Assembly (NCBI RefSeq): GCF_051175315.1
Contig: NZ_CP195100.1
Span: 372,001 to 436,000, forward strand
Length of the DNA: 64,000 nt
Source: Tundrisphaera sp051175315
GTDB lineage: Bacteria; Planctomycetota; Planctomycetia; Isosphaerales; Isosphaeraceae
Reading direction: 5' to 3'
The notes under the pieces were generated by a model. It was not told where the DNA came from and ran no database searches. It was given only the letters and a program-made list of their open reading frames with translations. How positions within the stretch are numbered: the stretch's first letter is position 1; every line of letters begins with the position of its first letter. The translations under genes and the position numbers were made by a program. Shown piece after piece: positions 54,760 through 63,500 of this stretch.

Positions 54760-56190
54760 TCAGAGATCCCAGACCCGCACGCCGTCCAGGAAGCAGGAGA
54801 CGATCCCGTCCTCGCTGACCTTGAGGACCGCGCCGAACCGGCTGGCGATGATGGCGGCGGTGGTGCGGGCCCCCTCGGCGACCGGGCCCGAGGCGGCGGA
54901 GGCGTCCTGGCGGAGGATCGCCCCGAAGGCGTGGAGCTGGCCCTTCTGGTCGATCACCAGGGCCCCGTCGATCGCGGCGAGGGCTTCGAGGATCGGGGGT
55001 TCCAGGTCGGTGACCTGCCTCCCCCGGGCCAGGTAATGGAGGGCGCGCTTGGCCAGGGGGTCGCCCGTGTTCAGGTCGTCGGGCGGGCCGTCGGGGGAGT
55101 CGAAGGAAAGCAAGTCATGGGGGGCGACCAGGCGCCCGGCGACCTTGGCCGGGTCTTCCACCACGACGAACAGCCCGCCCTGTCGGCATTCGGCCAGGTC
55201 CAGGGCAGTCTGGAACAGGACCCGGGCCAGCCTCGCGTCGGAGATCGCCTCGGACCAGACCCGGAACTTGCTCGCCGGGTCGAGGATCCGCCATCGCCCG
55301 TGCGAGAAGGCGAATGCCTGCGAACCGTCGGCGAACAGCTTGATCTCCTGGTTGGGGCTCAGCACCAGGCAGACGTGCCCGCCGGTCGCCGTCACGCGGG
55401 CGTGCGAGGTGTAGTCGCGGGCGCAGGGCGTCTGGACCCCGTCTCCTGCCGCAATCTCCAGGGCGCGGGCCCGGACGTCGATGACGTGCGAAAGGCGGCC
55501 GAAGGAATCGACCTGGAACAGCGTCCGCTTGCCGTCGCAGAGTCGGTGGACGCTCTTCAGCGACGTCAGCTCGACGCCATACGGCAGGGCATCGGGCGGG
55601 GTGGGCCGGGACGGGTCGCCGCCCGGGCCGAGCAGGAGGACCCCGGTCGAGACCCGGCGGTTCTCGTAGGTGGAGAGGGCCGTGGTGCGCAAGGTGTGGA
55701 TGGTGGCCGCGATCCGGCTGGGCCGGACGGCCGAGGGGTGGTAGGCGGACGGCTCGACGAACGCGGCGATGTAGTGGTCCTCGGACCCGCCCCGGTAGAG
55801 TTCGAGCCGCGACGAGTGGGTGATCTGGAACAGGTGCAGGTAGCGGAGGCCGAGCACGGCGCCCACGGCCTCGACCATCCGCTCGTCCTGGTCCGTGAAC
55901 CGTAACCCCTCGCGCGGCCGGAGGCGATACCGGATGCCGAAGAGGTCGACGGTCAGGGCGTCATCCTCGGCCCGTTCCAGCCGGAAGTTCGGCCCCCCGG
56001 CGAGGTCGGCCGTCGGCCCGTCGTCCCGTTCGGGCTGGACCTGGGTCTGCGGGTAGAAGGCCTGGAGGTCGCGGCGGAAGACCCCGAGGAACAGGTCGGC
56101 GACGGCGGAGGCGTCGCGGAGGTTCGACAGGGACCGGAGCGCGGGGCCGGCCGTGAGGAGCCCGCCGGGGAGGTAGCTTCCCGAATGCAT
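54760..56190 (-). CDS. Protein with degenerate diadenylate-cyclase-like C-terminal domain
   Basis: A 476-residue protein. The last 80 residues look like the DisA_N/DAC fold: DGALVIDQKGQLHAFGAIL (from residue 408) and GARTTAAIIASRFGAVLKVSEDG (from 440). In active cyclases the second motif has GTRHRAA; here the RHR positions are RTT, so ATP condensation is doubtful and a nucleotide-sensing role is possible. The large N-terminal region is unrecognised. AGGAG is 6 nt before the ATG at 56190. Confidence 0.65.
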   Translation of the reverse strand: MHSGSYLPGGLLTAGPALRSLSNLRDASAVADLFLGVFRRDLQAFYPQTQVQPERDDGPTADLAGGPNFRLERAEDDALTVDLFGIRYRLRPREGLRFTDQDERMVEAVGAVLGLRYLHLFQITHSSRLELYRGGSEDHYIAAFVEPSAYHPSAVRPSRIAATIHTLRTTALSTYENRRVSTGVLLLGPGGDPSRPTPPDALPYGVELTSLKSVHRLCDGKRTLFQVDSFGRLSHVIDVRARALEIAAGDGVQTPCARDYTSHARVTATGGHVCLVLSPNQEIKLFADGSQAFAFSHGRWRILDPASKFRVWSEAISDARLARVLFQTALDLAECRQGGLFVVVEDPAKVAGRLVAPHDLLSFDSPDGPPDDLNTGDPLAKRALHYLARGRQVTDLEPPILEALAAIDGALVIDQKGQLHAFGAILRQDASAASGPVAEGARTTAAIIASRFGAVLKVSEDGIVSCFLDGVRVWDL

Positions 56191-56302
56191 GCCGCACTCC
56201 TCACCCGTGCACGGTCCCGATTCGATCCCTCGACCGCGGATCTTACCCCCCATCCCCGATTGCGGGAAGCACGGTTTCGCGGGCCGGTCCCCCGGGCCGA
56301 CG

Positions 56303-56357
56303 CGAAGGGCCACCCCGGCCGCGATCGCCGGGGCGATCGGGCCGGGGTGGCCCTTCG
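56303..56357 (-). terminator. 18-bp hairpin downstream of the helical-repeat gene
   Basis: The arms 56303-56320 and 56340-56357 are perfectly complementary, and inside them CGATCG pairs again (56322-56327 with 56334-56339). No T run follows. It lies after the 56383-57825 gene and before the next start on the same strand. Confidence 0.6.
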
Positions 56358-56382
56358 GGGATCGTGGCTCCGATCGTCGGGC

Positions 56383-57825
56383 TTATTGGCCCTGGATCGT
56401 CAGGTCCTTGCTCCGATTCTGCTCGATCGAGGCGAGCACGCCGTCGCTGACCTTGCGGTAGAGCTGGGCGCGATACTCGGGCGGGGCCTCGCGGGCGATC
56501 CAGGCCCGGGCCGATTCGGCCAGGCCGCGCCGCCCCTGGGACTGGGCGATGGCCGAGAGGGCGGTCAGCCTGCGGGCCGGGACCGCATAGATCGTCACGG
56601 CGGCGCGGGCGTCGTCGAAGCGGCCGTAGGAGATCAGGCTGTCGACCAGCACGCCGACCAGCGTCTCGCGGGTGTCGTCCTGGGGGATCATCGCCACGGA
56701 GGTCGCGGCCTCGGAGTAGGCGGCGGTGGCCTCCTCGGGCCGGTTGTTCAGGGCCTGCCCCTCGGCCAGGCGGATCAGGGCGTTGGTCCGGGCCTCGGGC
56801 TGGGCCATCGACCGGGCGATCTCGAACCCGCGGGGGAACTGGCTGGAGGCCGCCGCGTTGGCCACGACGGTATAGGAAGCCGCGTCGCGCCAGATCGGCC
56901 GCTCGATCCGCATCGCGGTCCGGGCCGACCGCGCCAGGAGCTGGTCGGTGTACTCGCGGAGGGTGGAATTCAGCCGCCCGGGGTCGGGCCGCCCGCCCGA
57001 CAGCCGGATCGGGTCGGTGATCAGCCTCTGGCTGCTGAACGCCTGGCTCTCGGCGATCCGGAACAGGGTCTCGGACCGGGCCGTCGGGTTTTCGAGCCGG
57101 AGGGCCATCGCGACCGCCTCATCCCACTCGGAGATGGCCGCCTCGCGGAAGGCCCGGCGATCGTCCTCGGGCAGGGCCGACGGCATCGGGGGCAAGGGGT
57201 CGTTGGCCTTGGCGGGATCGGGCGGGAGGATGGGATCGACCGAGGCGGGCGGCGTCGCGATGTCGCGCATCCGCTCCTCGGCCAGCGACATCAGCGCCTC
57301 GATCACCGCCACGGTCCGCTGCTCCCGGACCAGCCGCGACTGCACCGCGAGGGCGGCCGGCGCGGCCTCGAACAGGGCGCTGCGGGCCTCGGGGAACTGG
57401 TTGCTGAAGATGGCCGCCTGGGCGATCCGGATCAGCGCCAGCGATCGTTCGCCGGGGTCGGCGACGTCGCGGGCCTCGGCCAGCAGTTCGGGCGGGACCG
57501 AGCTGGGCCGGGAACCCCGCTCGCCGAACTCGAACGGCCGTCGATCGATGGGCCGGGTCAGCCCCTGGGGCGGCAGGGGTGCGTAGGGGATGAAGCCCGA
57601 GTTCAACCCTTCCATGCCGGAGCCGGTCGACCCGAGTCCGCCCGCCTCGCGGCCGGTGCCGGTCGAGCCGAAGCTCCCGGCGGACGAGCCGGTGCCGGTG
57701 CCCGAGCCGCTCCCGCTGGACAGCGACGAGCCGCTCTGGGCCCAGGCCGCATCCGCGCCGGCCAGGGCGAGCCCCAGCCCGAGGCCGAGGGCCGAGATCG
57801 ATCGGTGATTCTTCTGGCGTCTCAT
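56383..57825 (-). CDS. Exported Ser/Gly-rich, helical-repeat protein
   Basis: A 480-residue predicted secreted protein. The signal (LGLGLGLALAGADAAWA) is followed by a low-complexity Ser/Gly/Thr segment of about 50 residues and then alpha-helical repeats that look like tetratricopeptide-type pairs, such as RSLALIRIAQAAIFSNQFPEARSALFEAA and TNALIRLAEGQALNNRPEEATAAYSEAA. These repeats suggest a protein-binding scaffold. Function unknown. The start MRRQKNHRS at 57825 fits the signal peptide but lacks a clear Shine-Dalgarno. Confidence 0.65.
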   Translation of the reverse strand: MRRQKNHRSISALGLGLGLALAGADAAWAQSGSSLSSGSGSGTGTGSSAGSFGSTGTGREAGGLGSTGSGMEGLNSGFIPYAPLPPQGLTRPIDRRPFEFGERGSRPSSVPPELLAEARDVADPGERSLALIRIAQAAIFSNQFPEARSALFEAAPAALAVQSRLVREQRTVAVIEALMSLAEERMRDIATPPASVDPILPPDPAKANDPLPPMPSALPEDDRRAFREAAISEWDEAVAMALRLENPTARSETLFRIAESQAFSSQRLITDPIRLSGGRPDPGRLNSTLREYTDQLLARSARTAMRIERPIWRDAASYTVVANAAASSQFPRGFEIARSMAQPEARTNALIRLAEGQALNNRPEEATAAYSEAATSVAMIPQDDTRETLVGVLVDSLISYGRFDDARAAVTIYAVPARRLTALSAIAQSQGRRGLAESARAWIAREAPPEYRAQLYRKVSDGVLASIEQNRSKDLTIQGQ

Positions 57826-58069
57826 GGGGGGAGTCCCTGATGGGGCCGGTCGGTCCGGCCCCAGCCCGAGGCGTTCGCGATCGGCTCGAATCCACGCGCC
57901 GCTCTGTCCGTAATGCCGCATGCCGAAGGATTCAACGCGAACCCCGGCCGGTCAAGCCGCGGGGCCGGCGTCCGGGCCCGATTCTCCGGGCCCGCCTGGC
58001 AACCGCCGTGCAACCCGTATATTCTATCGGTTTCGCGACGCGGGACGCCATTCGATCGGGAGGCCTGGA

Positions 58070-58627
58070 TTGTTGGACTGGCACGCGACGACGATCCTGT
58101 CGGTCCGCCGGGGAGGCACGGTCGCGGTGGGCGGCGACGGCCAGGTCACCCTGGGCACCACCGTGATGAAGGCCGACGCGGTGAAGGTCCGCAAGCTGCT
58201 CGACGGCCGGGTCCTGGTCGGCTTCGCCGGCAGCGCCGCCGACGGGTTCGCCCTGCTGGAGCGGTTCGAGGCCAAGCTCCGCGACCACCCGGACAACCTG
58301 CTCCGCGCCGCGACCGAGCTGGCCAAGCTCTGGCGGACCGACCGCCTGCTCCGCCGCCTGGAGGCGATGCTGGTCGCGTCCGACTCGCGCCATTCGCTGC
58401 TGCTCAGCGGATCGGGCGACGTGATCCAGCCGACCGACGGCGTCATGGCCGCCGGCTCCGGAGGCGGCTATGCCCTGGCCGCCGCCCGCGCCCTGATCGC
58501 CCACACCGAACTCTCCGCCCCGGAGATCGTCCGGGCCGCCCTCGGCATCGCCGGGGGGATCGACATCTACACCAACGGCCACCTGACCGTCGAGGAACTC
58601 CCGAGCCTCGGGCCACCCGGGGCCTGA
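58070..58627 (+). CDS. hslV: ATP-dependent protease proteolytic subunit HslV
   Basis: A 185-residue HslV. The peptidase starts WHATTILSVRRGGTVAVGGDGQVTLGTTVMK; maturation would expose the catalytic Thr of TTILSVRR. It also has GFAGSAADGFALLERFE and GSGGGYALAAARAL. It starts at TTG (58070) with GGGAGG 6 nt upstream. No hslU is present nearby in this window, although the ATPase partner is usually adjacent. Confidence 0.9.
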   Translation: MLDWHATTILSVRRGGTVAVGGDGQVTLGTTVMKADAVKVRKLLDGRVLVGFAGSAADGFALLERFEAKLRDHPDNLLRAATELAKLWRTDRLLRRLEAMLVASDSRHSLLLSGSGDVIQPTDGVMAAGSGGGYALAAARALIAHTELSAPEIVRAALGIAGGIDIYTNGHLTVEELPSLGPPGA

Positions 58628-58662
58628 CCCCCCGCCGCGGCCTCGCCATTTGATCGAAGGCG

Positions 58663-58691
58663 TTGCCCTTCCCGATCGGGTTTGTTATAAG
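58663..58691 (+). promoter_or_regulatory. Sigma70-like promoter for tRNA-Leu
   Basis: TTGCCC (58663-58668), 17-nt spacer, TATAAG (58686-58691), about 80 nt before the tRNA. Confidence 0.5.
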
Positions 58692-58780
58692 GGCAAGCAC
58701 GGTCGTGACCCACGATCGTATCCGGGAATCTCATGCCAGGCCCCGAACCCTGGCATTCTTTCCCGTCTCCTGAACCGTAG

Positions 58781-58863
58781 GCCGAAGTGGCGGAATGGCA
58801 GACGCGCCGGACTCAAAATCCGGTGGGCTAACACCCGTGTCGGTTCGAGTCCGACCTTCGGTA
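58781..58863 (+). tRNA. tRNA-Leu (CAA anticodon)
   Basis: An 83-nt class II tRNA with acceptor GCCGAAG/CTTCGGT, anticodon CAA in the loop CTCAAAA and a long variable arm (GGGCTAACACCC). It is the likely integration site of the element starting right after it. Confidence 0.93.
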
Positions 58864-58884
58864 CTAAAGACTTGCGGCGAATGA

Positions 58885-58932
58885 AGGGTCGTCTTACCAG
58901 AGGCCTTGGTAAGAATCTGGTAAGACGACCCT
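58885..58932. repeat. 16-bp perfect inverted repeat between tRNA-Leu and integrase
   Basis: AGGGTCGTCTTACCAG (58885-58900) and CTGGTAAGACGACCCT (58917-58932), 16 nt apart. TTGGTAAG also occurs in the spacer at 58906-58913, and a second palindrome TGGTAAG-6 nt-CTTACCA lies at 59173-59192 inside the integrase gene. These may be recombinase or regulator binding sites. Confidence 0.75.
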
Positions 58933-58969
58933 CGTCGCATTGGGGTGGCATGGCCCGTCGGGAGGGCAC

Positions 58970-60298
58970 ATGGCCGCGCTTCAGAATCGCAACGGCAGCT
59001 TCCGGATCTTCTTCGAATTCCGGCGGAAGCAGCGCGTCTTCACCATCGGCCGCGTCTCCGAGGCCGAGGCCAGGTCCAAGGCCGACCAGGTCGACTACCT
59101 GCTCATGCGCCTCGGCCAGGGGCTGATCGAGCTCCCGCCCGGCGTCGACATCGTCGAGTTCGTCCGGCAGGATGGTAAGGTCGATCTTACCAGGGGCGGC
59201 GAGGTCATCCCGGCCGCTAAGCCCACCCTCGGCACTCTCCGCGACCGCTACCTCGAGACCCACGGCAACGGCACGCTCGAGGAGCGGACCCTCGACGGCA
59301 TCCGGCTCCACTTCAGGCACCTGGCCGCCGCGCTCGGGGAGGCGTTCCCGATCGGCGAGCTCGCGCTGGCCGACCTGCAGGCCTACGTCGACCGGCGGGC
59401 GAAGGCGAAGGGCATCCGCGGCAAGCTCTCCCCCGCGACGATCCGCAAGGAGATCGTCTCGCTCCGCACCGCCTGGAACTGGGGCGTGAGGATGGGGCTC
59501 GTCGCGGGCAAATTCCCCAACGGCGGGCTCCGGTTCCCCAAGCGGGATGCCAAGCCCCCGTTCCAGACCCGGCCCGAGATCGAGCGCCAGGCCAAGGGGC
59601 TCGCCCCCGAGGCACAGGCCGAGCTGTGGGACGCCCTCTACCTACGCGTGGAGGAGGTGGAGGAGATGCTGGCCCACGTGAAGGCCAGCGCGGGGCACGC
59701 GTGGATCCACCCGCTGCTGGCGACCGCCGCCTACACGGGTGCCCGCCGGTCGGAGCTGATCCGGATGCGGGTGGCCGACGTCGATTTCGAAGGCGGGGGC
59801 CTCACGATCCGCGAGAAGAAGCGGTCGCACAGCGAGCGGACCACCCGGCGCGTGCCGCTTTCCACCCCATTGGCCGCGATCCTCGAGGCCTGGATCGCCG
59901 CGCATCCCGGCGGCCCCTGGCTCTTCTGCCAGTCCGGGGAAGTCACGCGGAGCAGGAAGCGGAGCCGGACGACCGGCCACCTGCCCGAGGGCGCGAGGCC
60001 GACGACGCTGGGCGGGCGGATGAAGTCGGTCCGGGGCCGGGAGGGGGCGGGGGTCACCCCGCTGACCAAGGACGAGGCCACGGACCATTTCAAGCGGGCC
60101 CTGGCCGATTCGCCCTGGTCGGTGGTGCGGGGCTTCCACACGCTCCGGCACTCCTTCATCTCGGCATGTGCGTCGCGAGGGGTCGACCAGCGGCTGATCC
60201 AGGAATGGGTCGGGCACCTGACCGCCGAGGTCCACAAGCGGTACATGCACCTGTATCCGTCGGTGCAGTCCGAGGCGATCAGGGGCGTCTTCGGCTAG
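58970..60298 (+). CDS. Tyrosine recombinase (phage-type integrase)
   Basis: A 442-residue integrase. The catalytic residues are visible as Arg (TGARRSELIRM), His-x-x-Arg (FHTLRHSFIS), a His of GHLTAEVHKRYMHLYP and its Tyr. The N-terminal DNA-binding part includes an insert with FTIGRVSEAEARSKADQV, as in many element-encoded integrases. ATG at 58970 with GGGAGGG just upstream. Its coding end overlaps the opposite-strand excisionase-like gene by 4 nt. Confidence 0.92.
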   Translation: MAALQNRNGSFRIFFEFRRKQRVFTIGRVSEAEARSKADQVDYLLMRLGQGLIELPPGVDIVEFVRQDGKVDLTRGGEVIPAAKPTLGTLRDRYLETHGNGTLEERTLDGIRLHFRHLAAALGEAFPIGELALADLQAYVDRRAKAKGIRGKLSPATIRKEIVSLRTAWNWGVRMGLVAGKFPNGGLRFPKRDAKPPFQTRPEIERQAKGLAPEAQAELWDALYLRVEEVEEMLAHVKASAGHAWIHPLLATAAYTGARRSELIRMRVADVDFEGGGLTIREKKRSHSERTTRRVPLSTPLAAILEAWIAAHPGGPWLFCQSGEVTRSRKRSRTTGHLPEGARPTTLGGRMKSVRGREGAGVTPLTKDEATDHFKRALADSPWSVVRGFHTLRHSFISACASRGVDQRLIQEWVGHLTAEVHKRYMHLYPSVQSEAIRGVFG

Positions 60299-60600
60299 GC
60301 GTGCCGCCCGGGCGGCAGCAGGCCGTCCCGGCGGTAGCGTAGCAATTCGGCGTGGCCCACCACCCACGCCGCGTGCGCGCCGCGGCCGGACTGGCGTTTC
60401 TGGCCGCGGATCCGGCCGAGCCTGCACCATTCCCGGCAGGTGAACTCGGCCTTCCCCACGAGCCTGGCGAATTCCTCGACGTCGTACCAATCCTTGATCG
60501 TCTCGCGATCGATCAGGGCGGCCAGCAGCGTCTCGATCCGCCCCAGCCGCTGCTCCAGCGATCCCGGCAGTTCGGGCCTCGTCGCGTCCCCCGTCTCCAT
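60295..60600 (-). CDS. Excisionase-like DNA-binding protein
   Basis: A 101-residue protein with ETIKDWYDVEEFARLVGKAEFTCREWCRLGRIRGQKRQSG, which matches a MerR/excisionase-like winged helix (HTH_17). Such proteins often control excision of integrated elements. ATG at 60600 with GGAGG 7 nt upstream. It converges with the integrase gene. Confidence 0.7.
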   Translation of the reverse strand: METGDATRPELPGSLEQRLGRIETLLAALIDRETIKDWYDVEEFARLVGKAEFTCREWCRLGRIRGQKRQSGRGAHAAWVVGHAELLRYRRDGLLPPGRHA

Positions 60601-60636
60601 GGTGCATCCTCCCGGTTGGTGGTTCCGGCCCATTCC

Positions 60637-61047
60637 TCACCCGACCTCCGGCCCATCCTTCCCCCTGCCCGGCTCGCGCGAGGCGGCCCTCGCGTTTTGC
60701 CTGGCACGCTCCAACGGGTCGACGCCGGGGGAGGACGGCATCGGCATCACCGCGCCCTCGAGGTATGCGCCCCCGAGGTTGGCCAGCTGGAGATTGGCGC
60801 CCCGGAAGTCGGCCCCCTGCGCCTCGACCCCCTGCAGCCGGGCGCCATAGCAGTTAGAGTTCTGGAAGTTGGCCCCCTTGATCGTGGCCCCGCGTAGATC
60901 GGCGTAGCGCAGGTTGGAGCCGCTCAGGTTGGCATTGCTCAGGTCGGCCGCGCGAAGGTCGGCCCCTTCCAGCGAGACGCCGGCCAGGCCGACGCCCCGC
61001 AGGTCGGCCCCGCGCCAATCGACGCGAGGCGGTTTTTCATCCGGCAT
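60637..61047 (-). CDS. Pentapeptide-repeat protein with conserved C-terminal tail
   Basis: A 136-residue protein with about 15 A(D/N)LxG-type pentapeptide repeats (residues 10-90), which form a right-handed beta-helix. A short tail ends in RAASREPGRGKDGPEVG, very similar to the tail of the next gene. ATG 61047 with AAGGAG 5 nt upstream; an ATG at 61062 overlaps the upstream stop (ATGA) and is an alternative. Function unknown. Confidence 0.8.
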   Translation of the reverse strand: MPDEKPPRVDWRGADLRGVGLAGVSLEGADLRAADLSNANLSGSNLRYADLRGATIKGANFQNSNCYGARLQGVEAQGADFRGANLQLANLGGAYLEGAVMPMPSSPGVDPLERARQNARAASREPGRGKDGPEVG

Positions 61048-61058
61048 GTTGGCTCCTT

Positions 61059-61865
61059 TCATCCGATCTCGGGGCCGTCCTTGCCTCTGCCGGTCTCCCT
61101 CGACGTTTCTCTCGCACGTTGGCGGGCGGTTTCGAGCGGATCGGGGCGAACGAAGGCTTCCCGGGCGTCCGGCCCATGTTCGGCCTCCACCCCGCGACGC
61201 GCGTCGAGCCCGGGCTGGCCGTCGCGACGGAGCACCTCCTCCTCCCGCATATCCGCCAGGGTCTCCTTCATCTCGGCCGGGTCGGGCATCCGCAGATGCT
61301 CGGGCAAATCGTCGTTGGCGATCTTGGCCTCGGCGGCGCGGATGGAGTAGTTGGCCAGGAGGTTGCTGGTCGGGTCGCCGGGCCGCGCGGCGATCTCGTC
61401 GAACTCCTTGGCCGCCTCGCGGTCGAAGCTCTCCCGGATGAACCGCTCCCGGAAGGCGGGCTCGGGATACTGCGCCTCGACGGCCGGGTTGATCATCATC
61501 CGATCGCGGAAGCCGGGGAACCGGTCCTCCTCGATGCCCTTGTGGAGCTCCCGGAGTTCCTCATTGGTGAAGAGGGGCCCGATCTCCGGCATCCTGGGGA
61601 GCGGGTCGGCCGCGGCCTCGGCCATGATCCGGCCCTGCTCCTCGGGCGTCAGGCCGCGTTCCATGTAGCGGCCCCAGTCGACATAATCCTCGACCAGGAC
61701 CTGGCGGTCCGATTCGTGGAGTTCGTGGAAGTGGGATCCCCTGCCGTCCGGGGATTGCTCGTAGTCCCAGCCCGCGACCTGCTCGGCGGATCGGACGTAG
61801 CGGGCGGTCTTGATCCGCTGGAGTTCGGCGTCGAGGGCCTTTTGGTCGTCGTCGGTGAGCGGCAT
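61059..61865 (-). CDS. Unknown element protein with conserved C-terminal tail
   Basis: A 268-residue, strongly charged and mainly helical protein; I recognise no domain. The C-terminus RETSRETGRGKDGPEIG matches the tail of the pentapeptide-repeat gene. GGAGG is 8 nt before the ATG. It is upstream of the pentapeptide gene and coupled to it by overlap. Confidence 0.7.
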   Translation of the reverse strand: MPLTDDDQKALDAELQRIKTARYVRSAEQVAGWDYEQSPDGRGSHFHELHESDRQVLVEDYVDWGRYMERGLTPEEQGRIMAEAAADPLPRMPEIGPLFTNEELRELHKGIEEDRFPGFRDRMMINPAVEAQYPEPAFRERFIRESFDREAAKEFDEIAARPGDPTSNLLANYSIRAAEAKIANDDLPEHLRMPDPAEMKETLADMREEEVLRRDGQPGLDARRGVEAEHGPDAREAFVRPDPLETARQRARETSRETGRGKDGPEIG

Positions 61866-61884
61866 CGGTGGGGCCTCCGTAGGT

Positions 61885-62082
61885 TCAGTTCTCCGAGATC
61901 ATGGTGTTGACGCGGAGCCGCCGCGCCGTCATGACTACTTCGTACTGCGTCAGCGCCGTGAGGATCGCATCGTGGTATTGCGACCACAGCTTGAGCCTTG
62001 CCATCTTATCGAGCTTGTGTCCGTGCTCGGTGACGGCGGCGTCGGCAATCTCGCAGGCGAGTTGCTGGGCGATGTGGTTCAT
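61885..62082 (-). CDS. Small unknown element protein
   Basis: A 65-residue protein, MNHIAQQLACEIADAAVTEHG and onward, predicted helical, without recognisable motif. ATG at 62082 with GGAG 10 nt upstream; a TTG two codons earlier is possible. It overlaps the end of the 62079-63188 gene by 4 nt. Confidence 0.55.
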   Translation of the reverse strand: MNHIAQQLACEIADAAVTEHGHKLDKMARLKLWSQYHDAILTALTQYEVVMTARRLRVNTMISEN

Positions 62083-63188
62083 GAGCAACCGTCTCCGAAG
62101 ACCGGGTAAATTACTTTATGTTTCTCCTGTTCCTCTCCGCTCCCCAAGGATTCGATCTGGGTGTTATCCTCCGGTGGTTGACCGTTGCCGGTTTTAAACC
62201 CGCCGAACATGCGCCTGAAAACGCTGGGCTTGGGCGGCTGTGGCTCCTTCGGAGGAGTGGGCGGGATGAACCTGGCCTTGGCCATCTTGATGAAGCAGAC
62301 CTCGCCGCATCCCTGGCAGATGAACTCCCCCTTCGTCCTCCCTGTATGGAATTGCCACCCGCAGGCAGGGCATGCGGCATTCTTGCCGTGTTTGAGTTCG
62401 GATTCGTATCGCTCCATCGCTTCCAACCACAAGCGGTGGCGCAACTGGTATTCGGCATCACCGGCGGCATCTGCCTCCGCCGCCTTCACCTGCTCGCGCA
62501 TTTCCTTGAGCGGCAGCGTCGCATCCACGCCGAAGCTGACCCTGGTGGCGCGGTTAATCAATGATTGCCGCTCCTGGGCGTCGGCCAGTTCCTGCGCGGC
62601 AATCCGCCTGCGCTCATTCTCCTTGCGTTCTTCGTCCCTCCTGTGGGCTTCGGCCACGCGCTTGGCCTCCTCCTCCCGTTCGGCGGCGGCTTTGGCATCC
62701 TGCTTGGCCTTGGCGACGTGGACTTTCAGCTTTTCCAGCGTCCAGTCCTTTTCATATTTGACGCCGATGATGTCGGCTTCCGCCCGCAATTCATCGAGCT
62801 TCTGGGCGCGTTCCTGCGCGATCTGCTCCGGGGTTTTCCCGCCGATCAGGGGGATGGGCATGGGCGTGGTTTTGGCGGCGGCTTCCTTGGCCTGCGCCAC
62901 CAGCGATTTGGCCTTGTCCTTGTCGGCTTCGGGCGCGGCCACCTTCCAGCCGATCATCGCCGCGATTGCCGCCGCGAATGCTCCGATGCCCCATAGGAGC
63001 GCCGACCAGTTCATGAACACGCCGAAGACCAGATGCCAGAACAGGCTGCCGCCCGCGCGGCTGGCGGCGGTCTTGAAGAATGCCCTGACGCGCCCCCTCT
63101 TCGGCTCCGAGCCAGGGATCGCGGGCAACGCCTGGTCGAGCAGGTCAGCGGGCGCGGCCTCGGGCTTGTTTCCGATACGGAACATCAT
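62079..63188 (-). CDS. Membrane-anchored coiled-coil protein with C-terminal zinc ribbon
   Basis: A 369-residue unknown protein. A hydrophobic segment near residues 50-85 (LFWHLVFGVFMNWSALLWGIGAFAAAIAAMIGW) is followed by a long Lys/Glu/Ala coiled-coil region (about 95-255) and a CPAC-x14-CQGC zinc ribbon. The end is Pro-rich and then acidic. The layout suggests a membrane-bound scaffold, but no mechanism is known. ATG at 63188 with GGAG 8 nt upstream. Confidence 0.7.
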   Translation of the reverse strand: MMFRIGNKPEAAPADLLDQALPAIPGSEPKRGRVRAFFKTAASRAGGSLFWHLVFGVFMNWSALLWGIGAFAAAIAAMIGWKVAAPEADKDKAKSLVAQAKEAAAKTTPMPIPLIGGKTPEQIAQERAQKLDELRAEADIIGVKYEKDWTLEKLKVHVAKAKQDAKAAAEREEEAKRVAEAHRRDEERKENERRRIAAQELADAQERQSLINRATRVSFGVDATLPLKEMREQVKAAEADAAGDAEYQLRHRLWLEAMERYESELKHGKNAACPACGWQFHTGRTKGEFICQGCGEVCFIKMAKARFIPPTPPKEPQPPKPSVFRRMFGGFKTGNGQPPEDNTQIESLGSGEEQEKHKVIYPVFGDGCS

Positions 63189-63288
63189 CGCTCCAGCTCC
63201 TTTCCTTTTTGATCTCGATGGGTTCGGTACGCCACGCGTCCGGAAGGTGGGGCATCCATGCCCGTCGGTTACATCGCGCCCGGATGCA

Positions 63289-63438
63289 TCAGCGGAGGAC
63301 GGTGAGCATCCAGGAGCCGATCTGGATCAGGGCCGGTCGGATGGATGGCAGGTGAAAGATGGCGCTGATGACGCAGGCGCAAAGGCAGTTCGTTGCGATC
63401 CGGCTTGCCAATTCGTGGCGAAGGTTTCTGTCGGTCAT
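63289..63438 (-). CDS. Small putative membrane protein
   Basis: A 49-residue frame MTDRNLRHELASRIATNCLC with one predicted membrane helix (about 17-45). It has no Shine-Dalgarno and no similarity that I recognise, so its reality is uncertain. Without it 63189-63500 would be free of genes. Confidence 0.3.
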   Translation of the reverse strand: MTDRNLRHELASRIATNCLCACVISAIFHLPSIRPALIQIGSWMLTVLR

Positions 63439-63500
63439 GGGAGAGGCCCTCGGCATGGGGTGAAGGGCCGGGCGCACGCGCACCCGGCCCGGGGGAAAGC

